Source: an uncultured Ruminococcus sp. | Lineage (GTDB): Bacteria > Bacillota > Clostridia > Oscillospirales > Acutalibacteraceae | Assembly (NCBI GenBank): GCA_902762615.1 | Contig: CACWOX010000002.1 | Span: 28,163 to 92,162 of the forward strand | Reading direction: 5' to 3' | DNA length: 64,000 nt | Shown: positions 17,637-26,054 of the stretch, one piece after another | How positions within the stretch are numbered: position 1 is the first letter of the stretch | Layout: each line of letters starts with the position of its first letter | Notes under the pieces: model-generated | What the model saw: the letters and a program-made list of their open reading frames with translations, nothing else | Database searches by the model: none | What the model was told of the DNA's origin: nothing | Program-made: the position numbers and the translations under genes

Positions 17637-18536
17637 TCAATTTTCCGATACAATCCTGCATCCGCAATCTGTCGCTTGGGTGACAAAGGTATTATTATAA
17701 GTGTTTTTTAATGTAAAGGCACATTGGTTTGCAGCTTCTTCGCTGTCGAAAATGCCGAACACGGTGGTTCCGCTGCCTGTCATGCAGGAACCAAGTGCGC
17801 TGCCTGCCAGCATGCATTTTTTGATACTCTCGCATTCTTCGATTGTAAGCACCTGCTCAAACACGTTTCCCAGATGATCGGCAATGCCATAAACGCTCCG
17901 TTCAGAAAGAGCCTTGCGCATAGCGTCTGCATCGGGACGTATCAGGCTCGTCGGATCGCAATTATCTACGGCGGAATACGCCCTGCCTGTAGATACTCCC
18001 ACGTCCGGCTTGCAGAGAAGTATAACAGGCGCCTTTTCAAAATCGGACAATGCCGGAAGCTTGGTGAGAATTTCACCCTTGCCCTTGGCAAGCATGGTTC
18101 CTCCGGTAATGCAGAACGGCACATCGGCTCCGACCCTGACGCCGATTTCCCACAGTCTTTCATCGGAATAGTTCGTGCCGCACAGCCGGTTGAGCGCTAT
18201 GATAACGGCTGCCGCATCAGCGCTGCCGCCTGCCATGCCAGCCTCCATGGGAATATGCTTTTCCATGATGATCTCAGCGCCCTTGTCCGTAATTCCTGCA
18301 TACTCAAAGAACCGCTTTGCCGCCTTGAAAGCAGTATTGCTCTCATCATCTTTCAGTAAAGCTGATGAGCTTTTCACTGTGATTTCTGTATTGTCAGTCA
18401 GCTTTACAGACACTTCGTCATGCAGTCCGACCGACTGCATAACCATGACAAGGTCGTGATAGCCGTCCGGACGCTTACCCAGAATATCAAGCGTGAGATT
18501 TATCTTTGCATAAGCATGTATTTTCAAACTAATCAT
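17637..18536 (-). CDS. ispE: 4-diphosphocytidyl-2-C-methyl-D-erythritol kinase
   Basis: A GHMP kinase of the MEP isoprenoid pathway that phosphorylates CDP-methylerythritol with ATP. It is 299 aa. The N-terminal HAYAKINLTLDILGKRPDGYHDL holds the conserved Lys/Asn substrate-binding residues. PMEAGMAGGSADAAA near residues 91-105 is the glycine-rich ATP loop, and MTGSGTTVFGIF near 255-266 is GHMP motif III. It is on the minus strand, 11 bp downstream of the aminotransferase gene and 83 bp upstream of spoIIR. IspE next to spoIIR recurs in clostridia. Confidence 0.95.
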   Translation of the reverse strand: MISLKIHAYAKINLTLDILGKRPDGYHDLVMVMQSVGLHDEVSVKLTDNTEITVKSSSALLKDDESNTAFKAAKRFFEYAGITDKGAEIIMEKHIPMEAGMAGGSADAAAVIIALNRLCGTNYSDERLWEIGVRVGADVPFCITGGTMLAKGKGEILTKLPALSDFEKAPVILLCKPDVGVSTGRAYSAVDNCDPTSLIRPDADAMRKALSERSVYGIADHLGNVFEQVLTIEECESIKKCMLAGSALGSCMTGSGTTVFGIFDSEEAANQCAFTLKNTYNNTFVTQATDCGCRIVSEN

Positions 18537-18546
18537 TCCTCGATCA

Positions 18547-19719
18547 TTATATGTTTTCTTCCTTTAGAAATTGCCCTATTCTTCTAAGTGCCTCGTTGAT
18601 ATGAGCGGTGGAGTAGGCGTACGACACCCGGATATATCCCTCGCCGCATGCGCCAAATGCGCTGCCGGGAACAACTGCAACGTGTTTTTTCATGAGCAGC
18701 CTGCCGCAGAATTCCTCTGAGGTCATTCCGGTGGATTGAATACTCGGGAAAATGTAAAACGCACCCTCCGGCTCAAAGCAGTCAAGTCCCAGCTCACGAA
18801 AGCCGCGTACAATAAGCCTTCTGCGCATATCGTATTCGTCCCGCATTTTTACGATATCCTCGTCGCCGTTGCGAAGCGCCTCTATCGCGGCATGCTGTGA
18901 GGTAGTCGGTGCGCACATGATGGCGTACTGATGCACCTTTGTCATTATCGAGATCACAGGAGCGGGACCGAGCGCATATCCAAGCCGCCAGCCGGTCATG
19001 GCGTACGATTTTGAAAATCCGTTTACCACCACCGTGCGCTCCTTCATTCCGTCGATGGCGGCTATGGAAACATGCGGCTCTCCGTTGTAGGTCAGCTCGG
19101 AATAGATCTCATCGGCAAGCACCATGATATTTGTTCCGCGCAGCACTTTGGCGATCTCTTCAAGATGCTCACGACGCATGACAGCGCCTGTGGGATTATT
19201 CGGGAACGGCAATATAAGCAGCTTGGTGCGGTCGGTGATGCAGCTTCTCAGCGTCTCGGCAGTCAGCCGGAATTCGTCCTCTCTGCGTGTGACAATAGGA
19301 ATCACCTTTGCTCCTGCGAGCCGTGCGATCGGATCGTAGCAAACGAAGCTCGGCTGCGGAACAAGTACCTCATCGCCGGGATTGACCAGCGTGCGTACCG
19401 CTAAGTCAATCGCCTCGGAGCCGCCTACTGTGACCACAACATCTGTTTTATAATCGTAGTTCAATGAAAATCTGCGGCTGTAGTAATTGCATATTTCCCT
19501 GCACAGAGCTGTAAATCCTCGGTTGGGCGAATATCCGGTGCGTCCCTTTTGCAGGGATTCTATCGCGACATCGCGGACATGCCACGGCGTAAGGAAATCC
19601 GGTTCCCCAACCGAGAGGGATATGACGTCCTCCATTTCGGCGGCTATGTCAAAGAACCTTCGTATTCCGGAGGGAGGTATCTCAAGAGCAGTCCGGTTCA
19701 ACAAGGAATCATAATCCAT
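18547..19719 (-). CDS. Class I/II pyridoxal-phosphate aminotransferase
   Basis: A 390-aa fold-type I aminotransferase, probably of the aspartate/aromatic (PatA-like) group. SVGEPDFLTPWHV near residue 36, TVGGSEAIDLA near 97, PFPNNPTGAVM near 170-180, and the PLP-lysine motif VNGFSKSYAMTGWRLGY near 231-247 are visible. The conserved Arg in the C-terminal GYIRVSYA binds the substrate carboxylate. The exact substrate cannot be told from sequence. The first base of its stop-to-start junction overlaps the upstream Lrp/AsnC regulator by one base, suggesting that the regulator controls this gene. Confidence 0.9.
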   Translation of the reverse strand: MDYDSLLNRTALEIPPSGIRRFFDIAAEMEDVISLSVGEPDFLTPWHVRDVAIESLQKGRTGYSPNRGFTALCREICNYYSRRFSLNYDYKTDVVVTVGGSEAIDLAVRTLVNPGDEVLVPQPSFVCYDPIARLAGAKVIPIVTRREDEFRLTAETLRSCITDRTKLLILPFPNNPTGAVMRREHLEEIAKVLRGTNIMVLADEIYSELTYNGEPHVSIAAIDGMKERTVVVNGFSKSYAMTGWRLGYALGPAPVISIMTKVHQYAIMCAPTTSQHAAIEALRNGDEDIVKMRDEYDMRRRLIVRGFRELGLDCFEPEGAFYIFPSIQSTGMTSEEFCGRLLMKKHVAVVPGSAFGACGEGYIRVSYAYSTAHINEALRRIGQFLKEENI

Positions 19720-20198
19720 TACAATACGTCAGCTCCTCTTTCGTCACCCTGAGAGGATAAGACAATGCCGTCCTCTTTGTACTTCTTGAGAATAAATGTG
19801 GTGGTAGTGGAAGTCACCGAGTCGAGCGGCGCCAGTCTCTTTGCCACAAAAAGGGCAATCTCCTGGAAGGTGCGTCCCGTGACACATACAGAAAAATCGT
19901 AGCCGCCGCTCATAAGGCTGACCGATTCCACCTCATCAAAGCCCATTACCTCCTCGGCAATGGCTTCAAAGCCCGTATCCTTGCGAGGTGTTACCTTCAG
20001 CTCTATGATGGCGGTGACCTTGTCGGTCTGTTCAAGCTTATCCCAGTTGATAACCGTCTTGTATCCGCAGATAATGCCCTCTTTTTCATAATATGAAATT
20101 CTTTCTCCGACCTCATCCTCCGTCATGCCGGTCATTGCGGCAATTTCGGCGTTGGAAAGGCGTGGATTGTCATTCAGTATTTGCAGTATGCTGTCCAT
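19719..20198 (-). CDS. Lrp/AsnC-family transcriptional regulator
   Basis: A 159-aa regulator with an N-terminal winged helix-turn-helix (NPRLSNAEIAAMTGMTEDEVGERISYYEKEGII, about residues 10-42) and a C-terminal RAM/ligand-binding ferredoxin-like fold (about 62-140, with the conserved GGYDFSVCV stretch near 98-106). Such proteins sense amino acids and form octamers. It overlaps the aminotransferase gene by one base and probably regulates it, itself or both. The ATG at 20198 has AAGGAG upstream. A C-terminal tail (SSQGDERGADVL) extends past the fold. The ligand is unknown. Confidence 0.9.
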   Translation of the reverse strand: MDSILQILNDNPRLSNAEIAAMTGMTEDEVGERISYYEKEGIICGYKTVINWDKLEQTDKVTAIIELKVTPRKDTGFEAIAEEVMGFDEVESVSLMSGGYDFSVCVTGRTFQEIALFVAKRLAPLDSVTSTTTTFILKKYKEDGIVLSSQGDERGADVL

Positions 20199-20223
20199 AT
20201 TTCACAAACTCCTTCTTTTGGAT

Positions 20224-21165
20224 TTAAAGCATTCTTTTTTTCTTCATTACCACCATCGCCGCAACGCATATCACAAGCGTGATAAAGCAGACGATGGCAA
20301 AACCGAAGCGGGATTCGCCGAACGGCATACCGGAGGATGGCACGTTCATACCGTACAATCCCGAAATAATGGTGGGAATAGCCATGACAAGCGTGATGGA
20401 AGTGAGATATTTCATCACGTTGTTCAGCTTGCTGTCGATGACCGACGAAATCAATTCACGCGTGCCGTTGAGAATATCCCTGTAGATCGCGGTCATTTCA
20501 ATAGCCTGACGGTTCTCAACGATCAGATCGTCCAACAGCTCCTGATCGTCAGGATATTGCTCCAGTCGGGTGTATCGCGTCAGTCGGTTGAGTACGCCGC
20601 TGTTGGCGTTGAGTGATGTGGCAAAATACACCAGTGTGGATTCAAGCTCATGCAGGTCAATCAAGTCGATATCGGTCGTGTCCTCCCCTACGCGTTCCTC
20701 AATTTCGGTGCGCATTTTGTCTATCGTGCGAAGAGTGGACTGATAGAAGGATATTGTCCGTGCAATTATCTGATAAATAAAGCGCATTTTTTTCTTGGTA
20801 CTGAAATCCTTGATGCGCTTGTTGATAAAGTCGTTGAGTATGGGCGTTTCCACCGTGCAAACCGTGATGATGGCGGTCTGGGTAATCAGAATACCGAGAG
20901 GAATTGTAGTGTGGCGGTTCTTGTCATGTCTGACCTCGACAGAAGGAATGTCAATCAGAATAAGGGTATATCCGTCCTCTAACTCAATACGGGAGCTTTC
21001 CTCATCGTCGAGTGCCGCCATGATATCGGCTTCGTCAATATTGAAATGACCCGCAATTTCAGCCACCTCATTGTACGACGGGTCTACCATGTTGACCCAG
21101 CAGCCTTCTTTAATCGTATTTAATTCCCGTAAAACCTTGTTATCGGTACGGTAGAGCTTCAGCAT
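20224..21165 (-). CDS. CorA-family divalent cation transporter
   Basis: A 313-aa CorA-type channel, expected to move Mg2+ (or Co2+/Ni2+) as a pentamer. The N-terminal cytoplasmic funnel runs to about residue 250 and has long helices (RTIDKMRTEIEERVGEDTTDI). Two C-terminal TM helices follow. The first ends with the selectivity motif YGMN near residue 271. The second ends with the basic MKKKRML tail. The ATG at 21165 is preceded by AGAAGG 7 nt upstream; an 8-codon longer frame lacks this. It is on the minus strand, 25 bp from the lrp-type gene; an extended -10 promoter lies upstream. Confidence 0.92.
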   Translation of the reverse strand: MLKLYRTDNKVLRELNTIKEGCWVNMVDPSYNEVAEIAGHFNIDEADIMAALDDEESSRIELEDGYTLILIDIPSVEVRHDKNRHTTIPLGILITQTAIITVCTVETPILNDFINKRIKDFSTKKKMRFIYQIIARTISFYQSTLRTIDKMRTEIEERVGEDTTDIDLIDLHELESTLVYFATSLNANSGVLNRLTRYTRLEQYPDDQELLDDLIVENRQAIEMTAIYRDILNGTRELISSVIDSKLNNVMKYLTSITLVMAIPTIISGLYGMNVPSSGMPFGESRFGFAIVCFITLVICVAAMVVMKKKRML

Positions 21166-21238
21166 AGCATTACCTTCTTTGTGTGGCATTTTATCCTCAA
21201 TAAAAAAAGGACTTTTTCACCTTAATGCATTTAAAATC

Positions 21239-21247
21239 ATTATAACA
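21239..21247 (-). promoter_or_regulatory. Extended -10 promoter for the corA-type gene
   Basis: TGTTATAAT on the minus strand gives a perfect -10 with the TGn extension. No good -35 is seen 17 nt upstream. It lies about 75 nt from the start. Confidence 0.45.
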
Positions 21248-21341
21248 TACCCATAGAATAAAATCTACATTTTTATTATTTTTTTTACCGTATTAAAATT
21301 TGTAAATTTTTTTCGCCGTGTAATATTTTACTTTGAGTTTA

Positions 21342-21370
21342 TTGACTTTTGGTTACTTGTAAGATAAAAT
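21342..21370 (+). promoter_or_regulatory. Sigma-A-type promoter for the lipoprotein-glycosidase cassette
   Basis: TTGACT (21342-21347), a 17-nt spacer and TAAAAT (21365-21370). It lies 73 nt before the lipoprotein start and may drive the four-gene run to 25855. Confidence 0.65.
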
Positions 21371-21442
21371 TATTTGTATTGTGTTTGAAGATTATTATTA
21401 TTCGTTAATGATTTTGTTAGCATTGTAAGGAGAAAAAACAAT

Positions 21443-22069
21443 ATGTCAATAACCAATAGAATTATTAGTATCATTGCTTTTCTTGTTGCTTTTGCATCAT
21501 TATCTTCCTGTGCCATGCCTATGAAAATAGTGGGAGATATTCCTGCTCCAGAAGATACCGTAACGGCTTTTTTTGACAGCATTTGCGCCGGAGATTTTAA
21601 TGAGTCGGATCAATTTCTCAGCGGAATGTCTTTGTCTATGAAAAAGAACGTCGAAGGCGTTTTTGCTCAAAAGCTGTATGATTATCTTGTGAAAAGCTAT
21701 AAGTACGCAATCAACGGAAAAGTTAACTGCGATCAGCTTGACGCTGACTGCAAGGTCGATTTTACATACCTTGACTTTAATCTGTTGTCGGAGGACCTCA
21801 AAACCAAATCTACGAAATTAGGAAAAAAGTACATTGCTGAAAGCAAAGAAGGTTACGTTGAGGAAAAGGACGGCAGCATTAAACTGACTGACGTAGGCGC
21901 AGAAAAAATTGCCGCCGAAGCTCTTGATGAACTCATGAGCACGCCGGAAAAGTACTGTTCTACCAATACATTCAACGTCACACTTAAATACGGCGGCGGC
22001 AAATGGTTAATTTGCTTATCAGATGATCTCTTTGAAGCGATATGCGGAGGATTTGATTCAGAGAATTGA
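21443..22069 (+). CDS. Putative lipoprotein, first gene of the cassette
   Basis: A 208-aa predicted lipoprotein. Its hydrophobic signal (residues 6-20) ends in the lipobox LSSC with Cys23 as the lipidation site. The mature part is predicted as mixed alpha/beta, with the DTVTAFFDSICAGDFNESDQFLS segment resembling the N-terminal helices of small NTF2-like or DUF4878-type lipoproteins (weak resemblance). The ATG at 21443 has AAGGAG 10 nt upstream. The genes that follow encode two anchored phosphodiester-glycosidase proteins and an Lgt-like protein. A lipoprotein next to an Lgt homologue may be more than chance. Function unknown. Confidence 0.8.
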   Translation: MSITNRIISIIAFLVAFASLSSCAMPMKIVGDIPAPEDTVTAFFDSICAGDFNESDQFLSGMSLSMKKNVEGVFAQKLYDYLVKSYKYAINGKVNCDQLDADCKVDFTYLDFNLLSEDLKTKSTKLGKKYIAESKEGYVEEKDGSIKLTDVGAEKIAAEALDELMSTPEKYCSTNTFNVTLKYGGGKWLICLSDDLFEAICGGFDSEN

Positions 22070-22125
22070 TTTTTTGGCATGTTATTTGATGTTTTCCATT
22101 TTTTTGATCAGGGAGGGTTACCAGC

Positions 22126-23415
22126 TTGGAAAAAAATTTTCCGCCTATAACTGAAGATCAGGTCGACAAAATAATTGAGAATTTTGGTTCTTATAGCAAA
22201 AGTACAGATGATTTGGATTTACCAGAGGCAGATTCTTCTTCTTCAAAGAATTCAGAAAATGACTCTCCGGCTGAAATACTCAACATTGCTGCCACGGCTA
22301 CGGACAACAATGTTGTCCCGACCGAAAATAATTGCAACGCAGACTTTTCAAAAGAGGAAAAAACAAATGATACACAAAAAAATTTCCCAAAGTCCACTGT
22401 AAAGCTTTCCATCTTGACAATCATGGTTCTTGTGCTTGCATGGCTTCTGCCATCCGGCAACGTTATGAATATCAATCCTGCGTCGGCATCATCTAAGGAT
22501 CGTGACACATTTTTCCGGATGTCGTCTCAGAATCTATTGAGTGATTCACTCAGTGAGGTACATGTTATTCCTCGCAAATATGTTCTTGAACTGAGTGATA
22601 CGCTTACTCCTTCTCCCGATGAGTCAAAGTTTACGGAGAAATATGATATTGAACGAAAAAACTACGACGGGACGCCGATTAGTTATTATAAGGATGACAG
22701 CATTGAGGTTAAGTGCTGGCGTGAAAAAATCGGCGAAAACGTTTTTAACTTTTCTGAAGTATGGATTTCTGATCCCAGTCAGCTGAGACGTACGCTGGTT
22801 GACAATGTTATAAGTAAGAAGCACCTCGATTACCCTCAGAACATTTTTATAAAAACGAACGGCGTCGTAGGCATGTCTGCTGATTACTGCGCTTTTCGCA
22901 ATTTCGGCATCATTATGCAGTACGGGAACGTTGTAAGAGGCACAGACGGCAGCATCCTCGATATTGCAGTATACGACACAAACGGCAATTTTTCTGTCTA
23001 TGAGGATAACAACGATTTCTTTGAAACCGCTGTATTCAAAAACGGTGAAGTGTTACACACCTTTGCATTCGGACCGGTACTGGTTGATAATTATGTCGTG
23101 AGTGATTCATATAAGATAACGCTTCCGGGAATCAAATATCCGGGAGAATTAAACCAGTCTTATCCGAGAGCAGCCATATGTCAATTTGATTATGATAAGC
23201 ATTATCTGCTTTGTACTGTTGATTTCCAAGGCATAAGCGCAAAGGATTTTGCCGGAGTTTTGCAGTCCAAAGGAGTGAGATTCGCTTATAATCTTGACGG
23301 CGGTCAAACTGCCACCCTTATGTTCAACAAAAAAATATTCAACAACGTCGCTTACGGCGGTCCACGCTTGATGAGTGATATTCTTTACTTTGCGACTGCT
23401 GTACCTAACTATTGA
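22126..23415 (+). CDS. Membrane-anchored phosphodiester glycosidase (NAGPA-domain) protein 1
   Basis: A 429-aa protein with a short cytoplasmic N-terminus (motif ITEDQVDKIIENF at 8-20), a low-complexity linker, one TM segment (about 93-112) and an extracellular phosphodiester-glycosidase/DUF2233 domain (about 200-429). The domain ends PRAAICQFDYDKHYLLC ... NLDGGQTATLMFN, the conserved PR-x-AI and LDGG signature of enzymes related to the mannose-6-phosphate uncovering enzyme. They are thought to cut sugar-phosphodiester linkages, for instance in wall polymers or exopolysaccharide. The TTG start at 22126 is chosen because GGGAGGG precedes it by 8 nt. It is a close paralogue of the protein at 24473-25855. 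Specific substrate unknown. Confidence 0.85.
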   Translation: MEKNFPPITEDQVDKIIENFGSYSKSTDDLDLPEADSSSSKNSENDSPAEILNIAATATDNNVVPTENNCNADFSKEEKTNDTQKNFPKSTVKLSILTIMVLVLAWLLPSGNVMNINPASASSKDRDTFFRMSSQNLLSDSLSEVHVIPRKYVLELSDTLTPSPDESKFTEKYDIERKNYDGTPISYYKDDSIEVKCWREKIGENVFNFSEVWISDPSQLRRTLVDNVISKKHLDYPQNIFIKTNGVVGMSADYCAFRNFGIIMQYGNVVRGTDGSILDIAVYDTNGNFSVYEDNNDFFETAVFKNGEVLHTFAFGPVLVDNYVVSDSYKITLPGIKYPGELNQSYPRAAICQFDYDKHYLLCTVDFQGISAKDFAGVLQSKGVRFAYNLDGGQTATLMFNKKIFNNVAYGGPRLMSDILYFATAVPNY

Positions 23416-23450
23416 TTTTTATTTCATTACCGAAAGGATGACGTACGCTT

Positions 23451-24440
23451 ATGGATTATCTCGCCCTGATGCTGGGCAGCATTTGTGTATATTGGCACGG
23501 AGTGTTTATGGCTTTGGCGATAGCGCTCGCCGTAATAGTGTCATTTATCATGTTCAGGCTTTTTAAAACAGGCTCTAATGATGATTTGCTCAATTGTATA
23601 CTGCTCTCTTTACCGGTTTCCTTCATGCTTTCCCGGCTTCTTTATTGGAGCTGCAATTTTGAGGAGTATGATTCCATCAAAGATCACTTTAATTTTACCA
23701 GAGGCGGATATGCACTTTATGGAGTAATATTCGGGGTCTTGATTTCAGCGGCTATTCTAAAAAAATTATCCAAGGGATTCAATGCCGGAGCAGTCTGTGA
23801 CTGTATGGCAATCGCAGGAGCACTGGCTATCATTGTAGGGAGGCTTTCTGCGTACTTTTCGGGTGATAATATTGGAATTACACTTAAAAGCGACAAATAT
23901 CACTTCTTTCCTCTGACGGTTTACAACTCCCAGAGAGGCGAATGGCTGCTGGCTGTATTTAATTTTGAGGCGTTTTTCTCACTGCTGATATTTGTTGCTC
24001 TGTTTGTCATTTTTGCAAAAAACAGCAACGAAAAAATCGGCATGAAGGGCAGACACGGAGATATCGCCCTCCTGTTTTTACTGATGCACGGCTGTTCGCA
24101 GGGAATTTTCGACAGCATGCATGTGGACGCACTTTACGTCATGGGCAACAGCTTTGTGAGATTACAGCAAATACTCGGTGCGGTCTGCTTTACTGCCGTC
24201 ACAGTTATTTTTGCTGTACGCTCCAAGAAGCTCAATGGCTTTAAGTGGTATCAGCCGGCAGCGCCCCTGATTGCTTTGGCTGCCGTTGGTATTACTTTGT
24301 GTATGGAGCTTAACAGAATATCTTATCACAATTTTATAAGAAATTACAGCGTCATCTTTATTTGCATGTTAGGTGCGGCAATCAATGGAGTATTCATCTA
24401 CCGCACTACTTTGAACGGAAAATCTGAGGAAGTGGACTGA
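23451..24440 (+). CDS. Lgt-like polytopic membrane protein with altered active site
   Basis: A 329-aa membrane protein with about seven or eight TM segments, similar in layout to prolipoprotein diacylglyceryl transferase (Lgt). The GGYALYGVIFGV stretch (about 86-96) aligns with the Lgt GG-x-x-FHGGLIGV segment, and VGRLSAYFSGD (129-139) with the Lgt signature GRLGNFINGE. Arg131 of that signature is kept. The catalytic His is replaced by Tyr90 and the Asn of GRxGN by Ala134. It is therefore probably not an ordinary Lgt; it may bind a lipid or use another acceptor (inference). It lies between two paralogous glycosidase-domain genes, 35 and 32 bp away. Confidence 0.65.
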   Translation: MDYLALMLGSICVYWHGVFMALAIALAVIVSFIMFRLFKTGSNDDLLNCILLSLPVSFMLSRLLYWSCNFEEYDSIKDHFNFTRGGYALYGVIFGVLISAAILKKLSKGFNAGAVCDCMAIAGALAIIVGRLSAYFSGDNIGITLKSDKYHFFPLTVYNSQRGEWLLAVFNFEAFFSLLIFVALFVIFAKNSNEKIGMKGRHGDIALLFLLMHGCSQGIFDSMHVDALYVMGNSFVRLQQILGAVCFTAVTVIFAVRSKKLNGFKWYQPAAPLIALAAVGITLCMELNRISYHNFIRNYSVIFICMLGAAINGVFIYRTTLNGKSEEVD

Positions 24441-24472
24441 TTTTATATTAAACAAGGAATGATGTAAATTTT

Positions 24473-25855
24473 ATGAACGAAAACAAAAGAAATACAAACA
24501 AGCTCATTTCGGACGAACAGGCAGAAGATTTAATAAAAGCCTTCCGGACACGAAAAAACAGCAATGATTATGATAAATCACAAGCTGTTCAAAGGAATCA
24601 ATCAGGATCCTCTCATCCCTCCGGCAGACAATCCGATTCTTCCGTAACCCGCGCGGACGGTTCGGTGTCGACGTCCCACGGCAGATCTCGATTTAACCAA
24701 CACATTAATCCAAACGCTGCTCAAAACACTACTCGAAGCATTGATCAAAACTATACGCAAAACAGTGCAAAGCACCCCCAAGCCGCAGCAAAAGATCATA
24801 GCACTAAGTCAAAAAAGAGCAAATTCACTCCTGTTAAAGCGGCTGCGCTGGTATTGGGAATTGTCTTGCTTTCATGGCTTCTGCCTGCGGGAAATATTAT
24901 GAATCTCTCAAGCGTATCTGTTTCCTCAAAGGATCGCAGCAGTTTTTTTGAAATTTCATCGGACAATCTTTTGAGCAACGCGCTGAGCGCTATTCATACT
25001 ATACCTAAAACGTATATCCTTGAAATGTACGATTATCTCACGCCTGCGCCTGACCCAAGCAACTTCACAAAGATTGAGGACGACGATCGCAAAAATTTTG
25101 ACGGTACTCCCATTGATTACTACAAGGATGAAACAATCGAGGTGAAATGCTGGCGAGAGAAAACCAAATACGGTATTATAACATACGCCGAAGTGTGGAT
25201 AGCGCATCCGAGTCAGTTTAGGAGAACGATCGTCGATAATGTCATAAGCAAAAAGCACAAGGATTATCCTGAGAATATTTTCAGAAAAACCAACGGCATA
25301 CTCGGAATGTCAGGCGATTACTGCGCCTTTCGGCCATACGGAATTGAGATACAGTACGGCAACCTTATCAGAGACAAGGTAGGAAGTCATCTTACTCCCA
25401 AAATGGATATTTTAGTGTATGATATTAACGGCAACTTTTCTGTATATGAATCTACAAAAGATTTCTTTAAAACCGATGTGTACAAAAACGGAGAAATAAT
25501 CCATACATTTGCATTTGGTCCGATGATAATAGACAACTATAAGGTTTCGTCAAGAAAGGATAAGCTTTATCAGTATCAAAACGGGCGTCCGTGGGAATCA
25601 TATCCAAGAGCCGCCGTATGCCAGTTTGATTATGACAAGCATTACCTTCTCTGCAGACTTGGCGAGAAAGGCAGCAATCTCGAAAATTTTGCCGCTGAAA
25701 TTCAAAAGAAGGGTGTGCGCCTTGCATATGCTCTTGACGGCGGTCAGACCGGAACCATCATGTTCAACAAGGAAGTTGTCAACGAACCGGCTTACACAGG
25801 AACACGCGAGATGAGTGACATTTTCTATTTTGCTACCGCTGTTCCGAATGAATGA
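24473..25855 (+). CDS. Membrane-anchored phosphodiester glycosidase (NAGPA-domain) protein 2
   Basis: A 460-aa paralogue of the protein encoded at 22126-23415, with the same order: cytoplasmic motif ISDEQAEDLIKAF (12-24), a longer Ser/Asn/Gln-rich linker, a TM segment (about 121-140, then LLPAGNIMNL) and a C-terminal extracellular domain. The domain shares SSKDRSSFFEISSDNLLS, DGTPIDYYKDETIEVKCWREK, GMSGDYCAFR, PRAAVCQFDYDKHYLLC and LDGGQTGTIMFN with its sister. The sisters diverge strongly only in the linker. Duplication is old, since codon-level identity is moderate. ATG at 24473 follows AAGGA-type purines. A strong terminator ends the cassette at 25888-25921. Confidence 0.85.
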   Translation: MNENKRNTNKLISDEQAEDLIKAFRTRKNSNDYDKSQAVQRNQSGSSHPSGRQSDSSVTRADGSVSTSHGRSRFNQHINPNAAQNTTRSIDQNYTQNSAKHPQAAAKDHSTKSKKSKFTPVKAAALVLGIVLLSWLLPAGNIMNLSSVSVSSKDRSSFFEISSDNLLSNALSAIHTIPKTYILEMYDYLTPAPDPSNFTKIEDDDRKNFDGTPIDYYKDETIEVKCWREKTKYGIITYAEVWIAHPSQFRRTIVDNVISKKHKDYPENIFRKTNGILGMSGDYCAFRPYGIEIQYGNLIRDKVGSHLTPKMDILVYDINGNFSVYESTKDFFKTDVYKNGEIIHTFAFGPMIIDNYKVSSRKDKLYQYQNGRPWESYPRAAVCQFDYDKHYLLCRLGEKGSNLENFAAEIQKKGVRLAYALDGGQTGTIMFNKEVVNEPAYTGTREMSDIFYFATAVPNE

Positions 25856-25887
25856 GCCTCAAACGATTACCGTTTATGCCTTTTATT

Positions 25888-25921
25888 AAAAAGCAGCAAG
25901 CTTGAAGTTTGCTGCTTTTTT
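25888..25921 (+). terminator. Rho-independent terminator of the glycosidase/Lgt-like cassette
   Basis: The arms 25888-25899 and 25909-25920 pair perfectly over 12 bp (core AGCAGCAA/TTGCTGCT) with a 9-nt loop, and a T run ends the right arm. Confidence 0.9.
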
Positions 25922-25991
25922 GCGTGGAAAAGAGGTTTAATTTCTATAAAAACAAGTCCTCCTTTTTGTAGCAGGTTACGCGATTAACCTC

Positions 25992-26020
25992 TTGCACAAA
26001 TCATTCCTATCACTTATAAT
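25992..26020 (+). promoter_or_regulatory. Sigma-A promoter for the MATE exporter gene
   Basis: TTGCAC (25992-25997), a 17-nt spacer and a perfect TATAAT (26015-26020), 35 nt before the start codon. Confidence 0.75.
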
Positions 26021-26021
26021 C

Positions 26022-26036
26022 TCATTGAATCAATGA
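26022..26036. promoter_or_regulatory. Palindromic operator candidate at the MATE promoter
   Basis: TCATTGA-A-TCAATGA is a perfect 7+1+7 inverted repeat directly after the -10 box, covering the expected transcription start. This is a typical position for a repressor site. Confidence 0.5.
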
Positions 26037-26054
26037 TTTCGAGGAGATTATTCT

